The translations under genes were made by a program, and so were the position numbers. This document shows, in pieces, positions 1-12,084 of a stretch of 64,000 bases of DNA. Within the stretch, counting starts at the first letter, position 1, and each line of letters opens with the position of its first letter. Origin of the DNA: Telmatactis stephensoni (Eukaryota > Cnidaria > Anthozoa > Actiniaria > Isophelliidae); the NCBI GenBank assembly GCA_029948255.1, contig JALIZF010000987.1, forward strand, positions 1-64,000, in the 5' to 3' direction. The notes beneath the pieces were generated by a model. That model ran no database searches, was not told where the DNA came from, and worked only from the letters and a program-made list of their open reading frames with translations.

Positions 1-2180
1 GTGGTGTGCTACAGTGTGGTGTGCTACAGTGTGGTGTGGTGCAGTGGTGTGCTGCAGTGCGATGTGCTGCAGTGTGGTGTGCTACAGTGTGGTGTGCTAC
101 AGTGTGGTGTGCTACAGTGTGTGTGGTACATTGTTGTGGTGGCTGCAGTGCGATGTGCTGCAGTGTGGTGTGCTACAGTGTGGTGTGCTGCAGTGTGGTG
201 TGCTGCAGTGCGATGTGGTGCAGTGCGATGTGCTGCAGTGTGGTGTGCTGCAGTGCGATGTGGTGCAGTGCGATGTGCTGCAGTGCGATGTGCTGCAGTG
301 TGGTGTGGTTGTAGTGTGGTGTGCTACAGTGTGGTGTGCTACAGTGTGGTGTGCTACAGTGTGGTGTGCTGCAGTGCGATGTGTGTGCAGTGCGATGTGC
401 TGCAGTGCGATGTGCTGCAGTGTGGTGTGCTACAGTGTGGTGTGCTACAGTGTGGTGTGCTACAGTGTGGTGTGGTACATTGTGGTGTGCTGCAGTGCGA
501 TGTGGTGCAGTGTGGTGTGCTGCAGTGTGGTGTGCTGCAGTGTGGTGTGCTACAGTGTGGTGTGGTACATTGTGGTGTGCTGCAGTGTGTGTGCTGCAGT
601 GTGGTGTGCTACACCGTGTGGTGTGCTGCAGTGTGGTGTGCTACAGTGTGGTGTGCTGCAGTGTGGTGTGCTACAGTGTGGTGTGGTACATTGTGGTGTG
701 CTGCAGTGCGATGTGGTGCAGTGTGGTGTGCTGCAGTGTGGTGTGCTGCAGTGTGGTGTGGTACATTGTGGTGTGCTGCAGTGTGGTGTGCTGCAGTGTG
801 GTTGCTGCAGTGTGGTGTGCTACAGTGTGGTGTGCTGCAGTGTGGTGTGCTACAGTGTGGTTGCTGCAGTGTGGTGTGCTACAGTGTGGTGTGGTACATT
901 GTGGTGTGCTGCAGTGCGATGTGGTGCAGTGTGGTGTGCTGCAATGTGGTGTGCTACAGTATGGTGTGGTACATTGTGGTGTGCTGCAGTGCGATGTGGT
1001 GCAGTGTGGTGTGCTACAGTGTGGTTTGCTGCAGTGTGGTGTGCTACAGTGTGGTTGCTACAGTATGGTGTGGTACATTGTGGTGTGCTGCAGTGCGATG
1101 TGCTGCAGTGTGGTGTGCTACAGTGTGGTGTGCTACAGTATGGTGTGGGTACATTGTGGTGTGCTGCAGTGCGATGTGCTACAGTGTGGTGTGCTACAGT
1201 GTGGTGTGCTACAGTATGGTGTGGTACATTGTGGTGTGCTGCAGTGCGATGTGGTGCAGTGTGGTGTGCTACAGTGTGGTTTGCTGCAGTGTGGTGTGCT
1301 ACAGTGTGGTGTGCTACAGTATGGTGTGGTACATTGTGGTGTGCTGCAGTGCGATGTGCTGCAGTGTGGTGTGCTACAGTGTGGTGTGCTACAGTATGGT
1401 GTGGTACATTGTGGTGTGCTGCAGTGCGATGTGCTACAGTGTGGTGTGCTACAGTGTGGTGTGCTACAGTATGGTGTGGTACATTGTGGTGTGCTGCAGT
1501 GCGATGTGGTGCAGTGTGGTGTGCTACAGTGTGGTTGCTGCAGTGTGGTGTGCTACAGTGTGGTGTGCTACAGTATGGTGTGTACATTGTGGTGTGCTGC
1601 AGTGCGATGTGCTGCAGTGTGGTGTGCTACAGTGTGGTGTGCTACAGTATGGTGTTGGCTACATTGTTGGTGTGCTTGCAGTGCGATGTGCTACAGTGTG
1701 GTGTGCTACAGTGTGGTGTGCTACAGTGTGGTGGCTACAGTATGGTGTGGTACATTGTGGTGTGCTGCAGTGCGATGTGCTCGCAGTGTGGTGTGCTACA
1801 GTGTGGTTTGCTGCAGTGTGGTGTGCTACAGTATGGTGTGGTACATTGTGGTGTGCTGCAGTGCGATGTGGTGCAGTGTGGTGTGCTGCAATGTGGTGTG
1901 TGTGGGTGCTGCAGTGTGGTGCTGCTGCAATGTGGTGTGGTGTGGGTGGTGCTGCAGTGTGTGTGCTAAAGTGTGGTGTGGTGTGGTGTGGTACAGCTGT
2001 TGTGTGCTGCAGTGTGGTGTGGTGTGCTATGCTGCAGTGTGGTGTGGTACAGTGTGGTTTGCTGCAGTGTGGTGTGCTGAGGTGTGGTGTGGTGTGGGGA
2101 CCATACTGTATTATAGCACACCATACTATAACACACCACACCACACCACACCCCTTCCCATCCCATCCCATCCTATACTG
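1..2180. repeat. 15-bp GT-rich minisatellite array
   Basis: A tandem array of a unit close to GTGGTGTGCTACAGT (15 bp), with variants GTGCTGCAGT, GTGCGATGTG and GTGGTACATT. The variants recur in a fixed order roughly every 100-115 bp between about 900 and 1860, which suggests higher-order units. Because the unit is a multiple of three and lacks stops, all three forward frames and parts of the reverse strand are open for hundreds of codons; these are low-complexity artefacts (runs of VWCAA, CCSVV, VLQCG or AHHT). Near 2100-2150 the sequence switches to the reverse complement of the array unit (CACACCATACTA). The array is cut by the left edge and lies just downstream of the FBXL18-like stop codon. 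Confidence 0.95.
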
Positions 2181-2278
2181 GGTACCATACTAAAACCAAA
2201 AATGCGAAAACCCTAAGCCTAACCTGTTGTAGAGGATGTTTGTCAGGTTACGAAATGTTTTCTTCTGAGGATGAAGCA

Positions 2279-5200
2279 TCAGCACATATCTGCAAAACCC
2301 TCAAGTTTTGGCACTGTATACATAATGAACATGTTAGCACTGTCAAGTAATAAGTGCAGAATATTTATTTTAGCATAAATTTTGGGGATTAAGAGTAATG
2401 CATTTGAGCAGAAAATTTGAGCTGACAGAGAAAGACTGACATCCATCAAACACAACATACAAACAGTAAAATCAAAGTTTTTTAAGACAAGGAGCAAGGA
2501 TGGCACAGTTGGTTAGTGTGCGGCCTTTGGTGCGAGAGGTCCCTAGTTCGATCCCCAGATCTCACATCCTTGTTTCAACTTATTCCTTTCTGTGTAGCTT
2601 TAATTAGCTTTAAATACCCTTAAAAAACGGAGCACTGATGGAAAGAGGGGGTAGAATGAGCGCACCGTCAGCTTCCTGGGAGGCTAGCTTATATATAGCA
2701 TTGCTTGTAGCTAAAGGGACTTCTGACGTTAAATACACAGCTTTACCTTTTTTTTACAAGACTTAGTGCTCACATGCTTCATAAGATTTGGCAGTAATTA
2801 TTACCTTTTCAAACAAAGGTAGGATTGTTGATACAGCAATGCTTCCACCTTTGGTAATAATGCAAAGTGATTCTAGCAGTGTCAGGCTAAACAGTGCAAC
2901 AGTAAAAGATTGAGGTACTGGGAAATAAGACTGCTCAAACCTGTGTAATGTAATATACAAAATACTAAATAATATTAATACTAAATAGATATGGTCCATA
3001 TTATTTGGTGTGGCTTCATATCTGTGAAATGGAACCCAGAGTTATAATCATTCTTTATTTGCTTCTTTGTCACTCCCAGCAAAGATACCCTAAGGAACAA
3101 AGTCCATTTATAAGTCAGAACGTATTTAGGAACTCAAAATTCATTATTTTAAACATGTCTACTCGTACGTGATGCTTATTGGTCAACTGATCAGGTTGAA
3201 ATCAGAAATGAGATAAATTTTGACTTCCAGAACAAGTTCTAACAGACTGTAATGCATGTGTTCCCAGGGAGTGAGAAATGAGTGACTGTATACACCTGTT
3301 TCGAAAAAGGTTGTCGTATGAGAGCTCTCAAGCCCACGCGACAGTAGACCGAAAAGGAGTATGGGTAGTAGCAAAACTACACATTCTTTTTGGCTTTGAT
3401 ATTTACTTTTGCATCAGTAACTGAAGTTCTTGAGTGTATAAGGTCAGAGCAAGCAAAATTTGAGTAATCGTATGGGATTTTTGTGGTTTTATAACTTTAG
3501 TAATTTTTTCCCATAGTCCCTTTCGGGTGAGTCGCGTAGGCTTGTTACCGACAACGTTTATTGAAATAGGTATATATAATACCTCTGGGTTTCCAAACAG
3601 GGCCAGATTTCTAGGAGGGTGAAGGGGGGGGGGGGGGGGGGGAAGGGGGTGCACACACCCTACTGAGATGTTTCTGGGCCCTTTTCTTGTTGATGCTTTT
3701 CCAAAATCTGCTCTAGATCCTCTGGATGGTTTCTGATTTCTATACCCTGCATCATGTCCTAAAGGATAAGATTAAATCCTGAAATTTTCTGCCCCTGCCA
3801 AAGATGGTTCATAGCTATCTAGTGTTACTAAATAGAGGTTAAAACATTAGGGTGAGGGTTTGCATTGAAATTCAATTCTTGAATTTCAATGCAAACCCAA
3901 GCCCGTGCATTCGAACTGATTTAAAAACCTCCATCCTATATTTCATGTTTTTGGGGAAAAAATAAAAAAATAAAAAAATAAAAGAATTAATGAATTTTTG
4001 TCAGAGAAAATCCAGGTTAAATTTTATGTAAATTAGAATAAGTCTTTGGTTGAAATTCTAAGACCCCTGTCATGGTTATGATTTTCATTGTGTTCACTTT
4101 ATGAATTATTAATAAGGTTAATAATTGTGTTACTACATTGTGTTACTAAGCACATCCTCAAGAACATAGATGTATTATTGTCACTGGTTTCTTGTTCCTA
4201 GAGAAAGTATCCTTATGTACATTTTCTGTTTTTTGTTCTGGAAGTAAAGTTTTCTCTCATTTCTAATTGGATGACCTGGTCAGGTTGACCAATCAGCATC
4301 TAGTATGTATCAACAAATTACAATAACTGCTAAAATGATGTCATGATATACTTAGTGTTGATAAGGTGTAAAAAGGCTAAATAATTTTTATTACAATAAT
4401 TTGTATTACCTCAGCTGTTTTAATTGTACAAAACATGACAATGCTTTGTTCAGCATTGGGAGAGCATTGGCTACTTCCAGACCTCTTAGCTGTGCTAGAG
4501 ATAGGAAGCAAAGTCTTTTACAGGATCCTGCTATTTTGTGCAAAAACTCAAGTCCACCTCTGACATCCAAACCTGCAAAAAATGAGCTTAAAATCCATAT
4601 GTAGACCTTGAGACAGAGAATAATATGGGAGTTGGAAATTTGCAAATGGCAAAGTGTTCACTTCTAGCCTCTTTAGTGATGGCTTGAAATGGTAAAATTG
4701 GTAAGCCAGACTGCTGCAAAGATTTGATCACAATTCATATTTGCTAGCCCAATTTATGTAATCCCCCTGGGAATACAGTACTCGTCAAAGCTTTACATGA
4801 GGGACTCCACCCTTTAATTTGGTCCAGCAACTGTATTTAAAACTGAGCAGTAGGCAAGTATAATATTGTACATCTTTTCTTTATGCCTTTCAAAAGGTAT
4901 CTACACACCCAGTTTTTGTTTCAGACATACTCCAGTGGTGTTCCTGGGAAATGTTCCTGGGATGTACAAATCTCATTTGTGAATACCAGCAATTTCATGA
5001 ATGATGGTTGTTGTAACAAGTCCCTCCCTTCATGTCCCTGCAATATATCCCATAGTGTGTACTGACCTTTAAATGACCAGGGAAAAGCATAGAAATGGCA
5101 CCCCATTTTGCTACAGCCACCCTGGCATGTGGCCTTCCCCATAATGCTGGTAATAAAAAGGTTCCCTGAATAAACCCTGTTTACCTGCAAGTGTGAGTTT

Positions 5201-8200
5201 TTCTAAACAAGAACAGAAGGCCAAAGCCTCTAGTAATTCAGTCTCATTGTCTGGACAGTCCCAAATAAGTTGAGCTCTAAAAATCAAATAGTCAAAAACA
5301 GTAAATGATACCATATATTTGAAAGAAACTCCCTTAAATTTAAGACAGCAAGCCCTCTGGATTGATAGTAACTGTTCAATTTTAGAGTCATTTGCTACAA
5401 ATAACTGATTGACATCACAGAGATTACATACTGGCCCGGTGGAGGTCTACTTGTTGGTGATCCTTTCCTCAAAACAGAATGAAATCCAACACCTATTATT
5501 TCAACTTGACGAAGGAAGCTGCAAGAAATTGTAAATGTTTGCAAGCAAAATGGCTCTTCAAGCCCACCATTGCAACTATCACCATAAATAGAATCTGAGA
5601 ACTGGTCATTAGTAGAAATATAGTCTTTCTTCTCTTCACCATCAACTTCATACTCAGATGAGATTTCCTGGTCTTGATTGAATTTACATGGAATGATACT
5701 ACAGCCAGACAAGCTCACTGACATCAAGTATGGGATACTTGAGAGTATTTCAAGAAGTTCACTGTTTGGTCCACTTGAATGGTGATGGATACGACCAAGA
5801 TTAATATGCCTTAACTGGTGACATCTTGTTGCTATTGATCTTAGCCCTCCAAGCTAGAATAAAAAGTAGTTTATTTGGAATGAATTTTGTTGTAAAAGAT
5901 ATTGGGAGTAGAAAGTAGAATGGGAGGAGACTTGTCTTTAGGGTGTGGTGCTTTCTTGCTGAGGGGGATAGATAATTAGGCATTGCGATGACAAGGAGAT
6001 ACAAATACTGGTAAAAAAGGCCAATGGGGCCAACCCCCCAACCCCCAAAATGGCCACCTTCCAACAAAGCAATTAAAAAAGAAGTCTTTTGACATAATGA
6101 AGGTAGTCACAAGAAAAAAATGTCAATGCCCAACTTGGGGTTTGGCTGGGTCTAACCTGGGAATCTGTTCTATTTTACTTGGGAAGTCAGTAATACCCAA
6201 ACTTGTAAAAATAGAACATATTCCCAGGGATTCCCTGGTTAGACCCAAGGAAGCTCCATGTATGTTTGATCCAAGCTGGGAATTGACATTTTCTTATATT
6301 TATATACAAGCTTATAAACAGGCAGTAAGGTAGGCTCAGTCCCCAGTTGTCAGGTTTTCATCCACTGAAAATACTCTCCTCCATCAGGCACATGAAATCC
6401 TGATCATGGTTAAGCTGACTGATAACAAGGCTGCTAATATACCCCAAAAAAGGCTTAGAGAGATTTTCCACCCATAATAAATTAAAATGTATCATACAAA
6501 ATGTTCACACCCCAAGAAAGTCCAATTTCAAAAGTTTCAAATCCAAGAAAAAGCATTCTCACTTCACAGCTGTCACTCTTATACATCTTACATGTATCTA
6601 AATACCTCCCTCTCCTGGGATCTCAGTTTCTCAAAAGATATGGGGCCCCTTTCTCAAAAGACCCGATAACGTTACGGACCTGTTAACTTATTCGATTTAT
6701 TTAGGTTAATGGGTCCATAAAGTTATTGGGTCTTTTGAGAAATGGGCCCCTGAAAACTTTATGGGCCCATTAACTTACCCAATAAATTTTACTGGTGTTT
6801 CCCAAAGTGGGGGTTAATTTCAATTTCTATTATTTTCCAGGCAAGTTACAGGTGGTCACACACTCCTATAATTTTCCCTGTAAATTAAAGGGCCCATAAA
6901 GTTATTGGGTCATTTGAGGAACAGGCCCATGGGGGTGAGACTGGGTACATGTAGTGTAGAGAGTGGTAGGGAGAAGTAGAGATCGAGAACACTTAGCATA
7001 TCTAATGAACAACATACTGGGTCAAGGCAGTCATGACATCCTTGCACATTCAAGCTTTCTAAACATGGCGACGATTCAGAAATAAGTTCCAGTAGATAAC
7101 CAGTAACACATTCCATATTTGATACATTTAAAAATGTTAACGAATTTGCTCTTAGCACAGACATCATCCAGTATAAGGGAACATCATGCGATGAGCTTAT
7201 ATCCAAACTTTTGATCTCAGTTATCTCACAAGAATTTAAACCATTTCCAAGTAATGGAATCCAAAAGTTTAAGAAAGGTGGTCCAGAAACATGTAAGGAT
7301 TTAATAGAGTATATGTCTTGAGTTAAAGCATATTTAAGCCACCCTTTAATGATGCCGTCATGCTCTGATATGGCAGCAATACTGAGCTCATTTCTTATCA
7401 CGGCAAAATAATTTTTCATGTCCACTATAGAAATTTCATTTGAACTTTGGTCCAATTCTTCAAGCTCCACATTTAACTCAAGCAAAACTCTTGATTCTTT
7501 GGGTTGCAACATGAGTTGTAACCTTTGTAGATAAGTAACTGTCAGTTTTCTTAACTTTGGTGAAATAATCCTTGATATAACATGAATAAATAAAGCTGCT
7601 TCTGGATTGAATCCATCTCTGTAAACAGTCACAGAGTATACTGATAATCCCAGCTTTAGTGAAGTCAAATTTTCAAATAGCACACCAAGTCCACTGATCT
7701 GTTCAATACACTGTCGTCCTTCTGCTGAATGGATATTTCTCAGTTTTAACAAGAAATCGGACCCAACTGTCCATCCAAAGTGTCTAAGATTGGAATTCTT
7801 TTTAAAAATGGTTAAAATGACATTGACAGGAATTTCCAGACAGCCTAGTAAATCGAGAGATGTAAGATGACAGCAACATTGCTGAATGACAGACAAAAAA
7901 GAAGGCCCATGCAGCCAGTAACAATCTTGTAAGTCCAAAGATCTTAAAGAGGATCCATAAATTCTAAGGTATGTAGTTATAGTTTTCTCTGGAAGATAGT
8001 CCCAGGTAATGAATGATGCAGACCTGTTGAACGCACATGAAATTATGCAATTATGCAAGTGAGCTGAGAAAATGTCAAAAAAATTAAAGGGTTAATTCAT
8101 TCACGGTTTCTGGGTGGCTAAAACGGCCAGCAAATTTGACTTTATATGCCTTTTTAGAGCGGGCAAACACTAGTCTTCAAATGCTATCATTCAGGGCCTA

Positions 8201-8471
8201 TTCTCTTGATTGAGAACAATTCTTCACGAAGCAAACATGAAGCAAGAAATGACAGTCAAATATTTGTCAGAGTGTAAAGACCAAATATCTGACAAAAATG
8301 GAGAAAAATGCAGCAGAATAAATCATCTATATAAACTATAGCTAACCTATGTATCACTGGGTCTGTAGCAATCCCATAAAACCTCCTATTCACAAGAGAT
8401 ATCCTTAGTTTAGAAACAGGATCAAGATATTCAAGAATACTTGAAATAATCTCGTCTGGAAGGACCTCCAT
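2279..8471 (-). CDS. FBXL18: F-box/LRR protein, FBXL18-like (7 exons)
   Basis: Exons in transcript order: 8471-8347, 8023-6949, 5853-5432, 5276-5185, 4572-4410, 2940-2774, 2421-2279. They total 2187 bp (728 aa plus stop) and all phases agree. The first exon holds an F-box, beginning MEVLPDEIISSILEYLDP, that would bind SKP1 in an SCF ubiquitin ligase. The rest is irregular leucine-rich repeats, for example DCYWLHGPSF and LNVQGCHDCLDP. FBXL18-specific matches include RHINLGRIHHHSS (exon 3), FLRQVEIIGVGFHS (exon 3), LSLAQLRGLEVA (exon 5) and LRFEQSYF across the exon 5-6 junction. Length fits the family (about 720-800 aa). The start is the Met directly before LPDE; an upstream in-frame Met at 8555 is less likely. 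The exon 2 donor (GTACCC) is weak. No AATAAA is seen between the stop and the minisatellite. The ubiquitin-ligase role is inferred from the family. Confidence 0.88.
2491..2680 (+). mobile_element. tRNA-derived SINE, copy 1
   Basis: It lies in the last intron of the FBXL18-like gene, antisense to it. A pol III A-box-like block (TGGCACAGTTGGTTAGTGTG) is followed about 40 bp later by a B-box (TAGTTCGATCC), then a non-tRNA body with TTCTGTGTAGCTTTAATTAG, AAATACCCTT and a 3' end CACCGTCAGCTTCCTGGG. The body and 3' end recur at 17563-17656 and 34886-35085, which defines a family. Confidence 0.75.
6641..6750. mobile_element. Foldback MITE in FBXL18 intron 2
   Basis: A near-perfect inverted repeat: TGGGGCCCCTTTCTCAAAAG at the left and the complement CTTTTGAGAAATGGGCCCCT at the right, with GATAACGTTA/AGTTATTGGG inner arms. 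A second partial copy of the same arm (AAAGTTATTGGGTCATTTGA) lies at 6898-6930, next to the exon 2 donor. No transposase coding is seen. Confidence 0.7.
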
Positions 8472-8660
8472 GTTTACGAGATGAACTATGGGATGGCGCA
8501 ACAGGAAACCCGGTTCACGATGGACTTTCTGATTGACGAGGAAAAGCTTTAGCAATATTTTTTTTCAAAGATGCATTTATAAATTATTCAGATACAGAAA
8601 TGAAGTGAATTTTTGACTGTTATAAAAAAAGATACAGAAAAAAGAAGGGGAAAAATCAAC

Positions 8661-8732
8661 GCCCAACGTGGGGCTCGAACCCACGACCCTGAGATTAAGA
8701 GTCTCATGCTCTACCGACTGAGCTAGCCGGGC
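8661..8732 (-). tRNA. tRNA-Lys (anticodon CUU)
   Basis: The reverse strand folds as a complete 72-nt tRNA. The acceptor arms are GCCCGGC and GTTGGGC (with two G-U pairs), the D arm is GCTC/GAGC, the anticodon stem is TGAGA/TCTCA around loop CTCTTAA (anticodon CTT), and the T arm is GTGGG/CCCAC around TTCGAGC. Internal promoters are canonical (A-box TAGCTCAGTCGG, B-box GGTTCGAGCCC). A TTTTT pol III terminator follows within 10 nt. There is no intron and CCA is not encoded. It lies 190 bp upstream of the FBXL18-like start codon on the same strand. Confidence 0.97.
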
Positions 8733-10075
8733 GCTTGATGATTAATGGCGTAGAAAATTAGGTATATATAATATTAACTTCAATAATTTTACCAGTTCTT
8801 CGGATCTCAGAATTTGTCCAGCTTTCAAAAGAAAATTTTTACATCGAAGAAAATGGTATTTGTTTCGTGTAGCTTTGAAAAGCTTTAAAATAATACTTCA
8901 ATGTTCTGAAATACCACAGGTAACCCAGTAATTACATAAATTTATTAATTTGTTGTTTCAAGGTAATATTAGATGATGATGATGATGATGATGATGATGA
9001 ATTTCATAATTATTATGGCAATACAATTTTATTTCACTGTCTTCCTTCTTATAGTACAAAAACCTAATTGGGTGCAAAAGTTTTAACGCTTTGGGTTGTA
9101 TTTTTGTACCATTCATCTATAACTTTTAACCTCTATATTAGGGAAGCACAAATTAGCTCTTCTGCATGCAGGTGGGTTTGAATAGAAGAAAAATTTGCAT
9201 TGATGTGGGAAAATTGCAAATTTTGATAAACAAAGTACAATAATAGACATAAAACAACAAACAAATATTCGTGGCGGTAAAATCCGTCCTCCCTCCCAGA
9301 TCGAGTCTGTTTAATTGAAAAAACTTTTTGCACTGCCTCAGGTACTACCGCGCGTATAGCCTTGTCTGGATGGAACTAACCAGCCGGTATAGAGTACTGT
9401 AACATGCTCTCTTTAGTGGCAAAACAGGGAAATATATCGCTCTCATCCAAATTTCTTTGCTATGCTTCTCGTGTGGTTAATAGTAAACTTGGAAACATTT
9501 GCGAAACATGCACAGTAACGATGTGTATCTGGAAGTATGTTTCCTAAATTTAGCCTGCAGGGCCTTGGTTCTCTCTCTCTCTTTCTCCTTTTCTTATTCT
9601 GTTTTAATAGTCTTCAACTTTTAACTTAATTCAGCAAGATTTCAGAAAAGATCACAAAATGATGAAAAATGATTGAATATGTTTGTTGGTATACGGGTAT
9701 TTGTATTTCATCTACCGCATTTGATTATAAGTACATATAGATATTTGCGCAATATAAATGCTAAATTTCATTTCATTTCATTTCACCGTGTGACTCAACC
9801 CAGGCCGAAGGGCATAAATGATGCGCGCACTTAATATTAGGACGTGAGAGTCTGGAAACTACTCCATAATTTGACGTCATAATCAACCTGATGTGACGTC
9901 ATCGTCTCTAATTGTACAGTATCAAACAATTTGTAACAAATACTGAATTGCGCGGTGAATGATGTGGGCGATCAAGACTGGGTCAAAACGACAATTCAAG
10001 GTTACATGTTACTGAAATATCTAGCTAATGTTTTATTTACGATTGTTAATGTTGGCTAGTTAATTTGTCCGTCAA

Positions 10076-10195
10076 CGGACGGACGGACGGACGGACGGAC
10101 GGACGGACGGACGGACGGACGGATGCATGGATGGATGCATGGATGGATGCATGGATGCATGGATGGATGCATGGATGCATGGATGGACGAAAAGA
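10076..10195. repeat. ACGG and ATGGATGC microsatellites
   Basis: About twelve tandem GGAC/ACGG tetramers run directly into an 8-mer pattern built from GGATGCAT/GGATGGAT. The two patterns share GGA-type cores, so one may have grown from the other. Open frames through it on both strands (TDGR, WMDA, HPCI) are artefacts. Confidence 0.9.
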
Positions 10196-10849
10196 TAAAT
10201 GCATGAAGGTCAGTAGTAAAAGTAATATGAATAGTAATGCATCAAAAAATAAAGGAATCATGAACAATCGCAAGTTAAATAAAATGATATATCGCGTGAT
10301 CGGTTAAGTTTAAGCTGTTTTGAGAATTTTCTTTCCATAGTTTAATTATCGTCCTTCAGTTTTTATCCAAAACGATTACGCCAAGAAGAGCCATGGATGA
10401 TCTATGCAAAGAATTTTGATATAACCACACCGTCCAGACTATTACAGATGACTGGAAGAATGTGTTGTCTTTGATCCCGATAGCATCCATGAAAGCAGCA
10501 CCAACCTTTCTGACTTTTTGAAGCAATACCAGAATGAAGACTGGACTCCAAAAAGATCAAGAATTACAACTGAGATAGACAGCTTTGGCGTGGACAGACG
10601 AGGATGAAAAACTCATATAAGGACATTCTCTTTCCTGAGAAATATCACTAAACAGTTCATGACCTTGCTGAACACTTCCACGAATACAAAGCAGGATTCA
10701 GTGGATTCCCGGGTATGATAAATCTGAATAACAACGACAACTTAGCTAGAAAACAAAGACTCCAATCGCGTGGTCAGCGATCATTCCAAGCATATTTTGA
10801 TGACGTCACAAATCATCGTTCGCTACATACATATACGTACGTGCCTACC

Positions 10850-11060
10850 TAGCCTCCTCCGCAGGCAACTGTTCGCTTTTTCGCTTTGGGCCTCCTGTGT
10901 TAAAGACACGGAGTGGCCTGGACACCAGGCGAGAAAAGGCGAGAGTTGCCAAGAGTTGCCAACCCCTTCTTCTTTTTTCCCTCCACCTTTTCGTCCCCAG
11001 TCTTTTTTCTTCTCAAAATTTCGCACAGGAAGCCCAAAAGGTTGCCTGCGGAGGAGGCTA
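10850..11060. mobile_element. MULE-like miniature element, copy 1 (211 bp)
   Basis: Terminal inverted repeats TAGCCTCCTCCGCAGGCAAC and GTTGCCTGCGGAGGAGGCTA. It is flanked by a perfect 9-bp direct repeat GTGCCTACC (10841-10849 and 11061-11069). A 9-bp duplication fits Mutator-like or Merlin transposition. No transposase is encoded. It is related to the elements at 24610-24694 and 29972-30092. Confidence 0.88.
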
Positions 11061-12044
11061 GTGCCTACCTACCAAGAATCGAGTTCAGAGCTGGTACATA
11101 AACATGCCGCGCATGTGCAAGATTAGTGTCGCTGCTCGCTTCGCTCGCAGCAATAAGTATATTCTATAATTATTCTGTTCAACGTGCGCTTGAATATATG
11201 GCGCTGAGTCGGTTATCTAATAACAATTTATACTGTTTCTTGATGGGCTAATTGTCTATCTCAGCCAATCAAAAAACAGTATAAATTGTGGGGAAAAACA
11301 GCTTTGTTTGAAAGACTTTCCCCTCCCCCTCCCCCCTTGATTACATAACAATAACACATACATCGATGGAAATTTAAGCATTTTATTTTGCTTTCAAAAT
11401 ATGAAATTCATTAAATGTATGTATGAGAGTGACAAATAATTAAAAAGAATGCAAAATAATTGAATAAAAATGTTTGATCCTTTGTTTGAATTCAAGTTTA
11501 GTTATATAGACCTCCTAACCAATACTGTAAGTATACCTTTGCTTAATTTCACCACCGACATAAAGAGAAGCACAATTAGCGACATATGCACACTCAATAT
11601 TGCATTGCTCACTTCAGTGCAAAAAAAAAAAAAAAAAAAATCACTTGTAAATGAGCAATATATTAATTATGCCGCCTTGAAGTCTGTATATGCTGCTTCT
11701 GCTTATGAATTCATTTAGTCAAACCAACTATTTCTGATAACACCGACCTGTCCACCTTATTTGTAATTCAGTAATATAGACAAATATATAATATTATAAT
11801 TTCATCAAAGAATTTGAGTAAAACTATGCTTGAAAAGAATTAAATTTTGAATGTAAAATATAGATTTCATATATCAGAAAATATTGCTAAGAAAATTCTT
11901 CAGCTAAATTACTTCTTTTACTTCACTTTTCTGTAATTTAGAACTCAGAATTTTTTGTAATATAAAATTTCTGACTAATAGAATCCTGGCAAAGCAGCTG
12001 AAGGACCTGAAGCTGTGATGTCAGACATTCAATGCATGCATGAT

Positions 12045-12050
12045 TTTATT
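12045..12050 (-). promoter_or_regulatory. Polyadenylation signal for AMP deaminase
   Basis: AATAAA on the minus strand, about 35 nt after the stop codon at 12085-12087. This is close for a cleavage signal but plausible for a short 3' UTR. Confidence 0.5.
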
Positions 12051-12084
12051 TTTAAAATATAATCAAGAAACAGCCATTTCTTTT

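Larger units (their letters stand above)
8733..12084. other. Intergenic region between tRNA-Lys and AMP deaminase
   Basis: No supportable gene. It contains a GAT trinucleotide run (8972-9000), ACGG and ATGGATGC arrays (about 10076-10195), a retroposon-like tail ending in ATTTC repeats (about 9735-9785), a MULE-like miniature element (10850-11060), a small hairpin with arms ACAATTTATACTGTTT near 11224-11288, and an A20 run near 11619-11640. A frame around 10612-10830 (for example HEYKAGFSGFPGMINLNNN) looks like decayed coding sequence, but its family is not recognised. Confidence 0.6.

Noticed and set aside
1..2216. Open frames of 730, 651 and 631 codons over the left 2.2 kb
   Set aside because: They are three frames of one 15-bp repeat with no stop codons; composition is only C, V, A, W, L, Q, S and similar, and no frame is preferred.
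10612..10830. Possible pseudogene (HEYKAGFSGFPGMINLNNN, RKQRLQSRGQRSFQ)
   Set aside because: Open for about 70 codons but no family recognised and an in-frame stop interrupts it; too weak to annotate.
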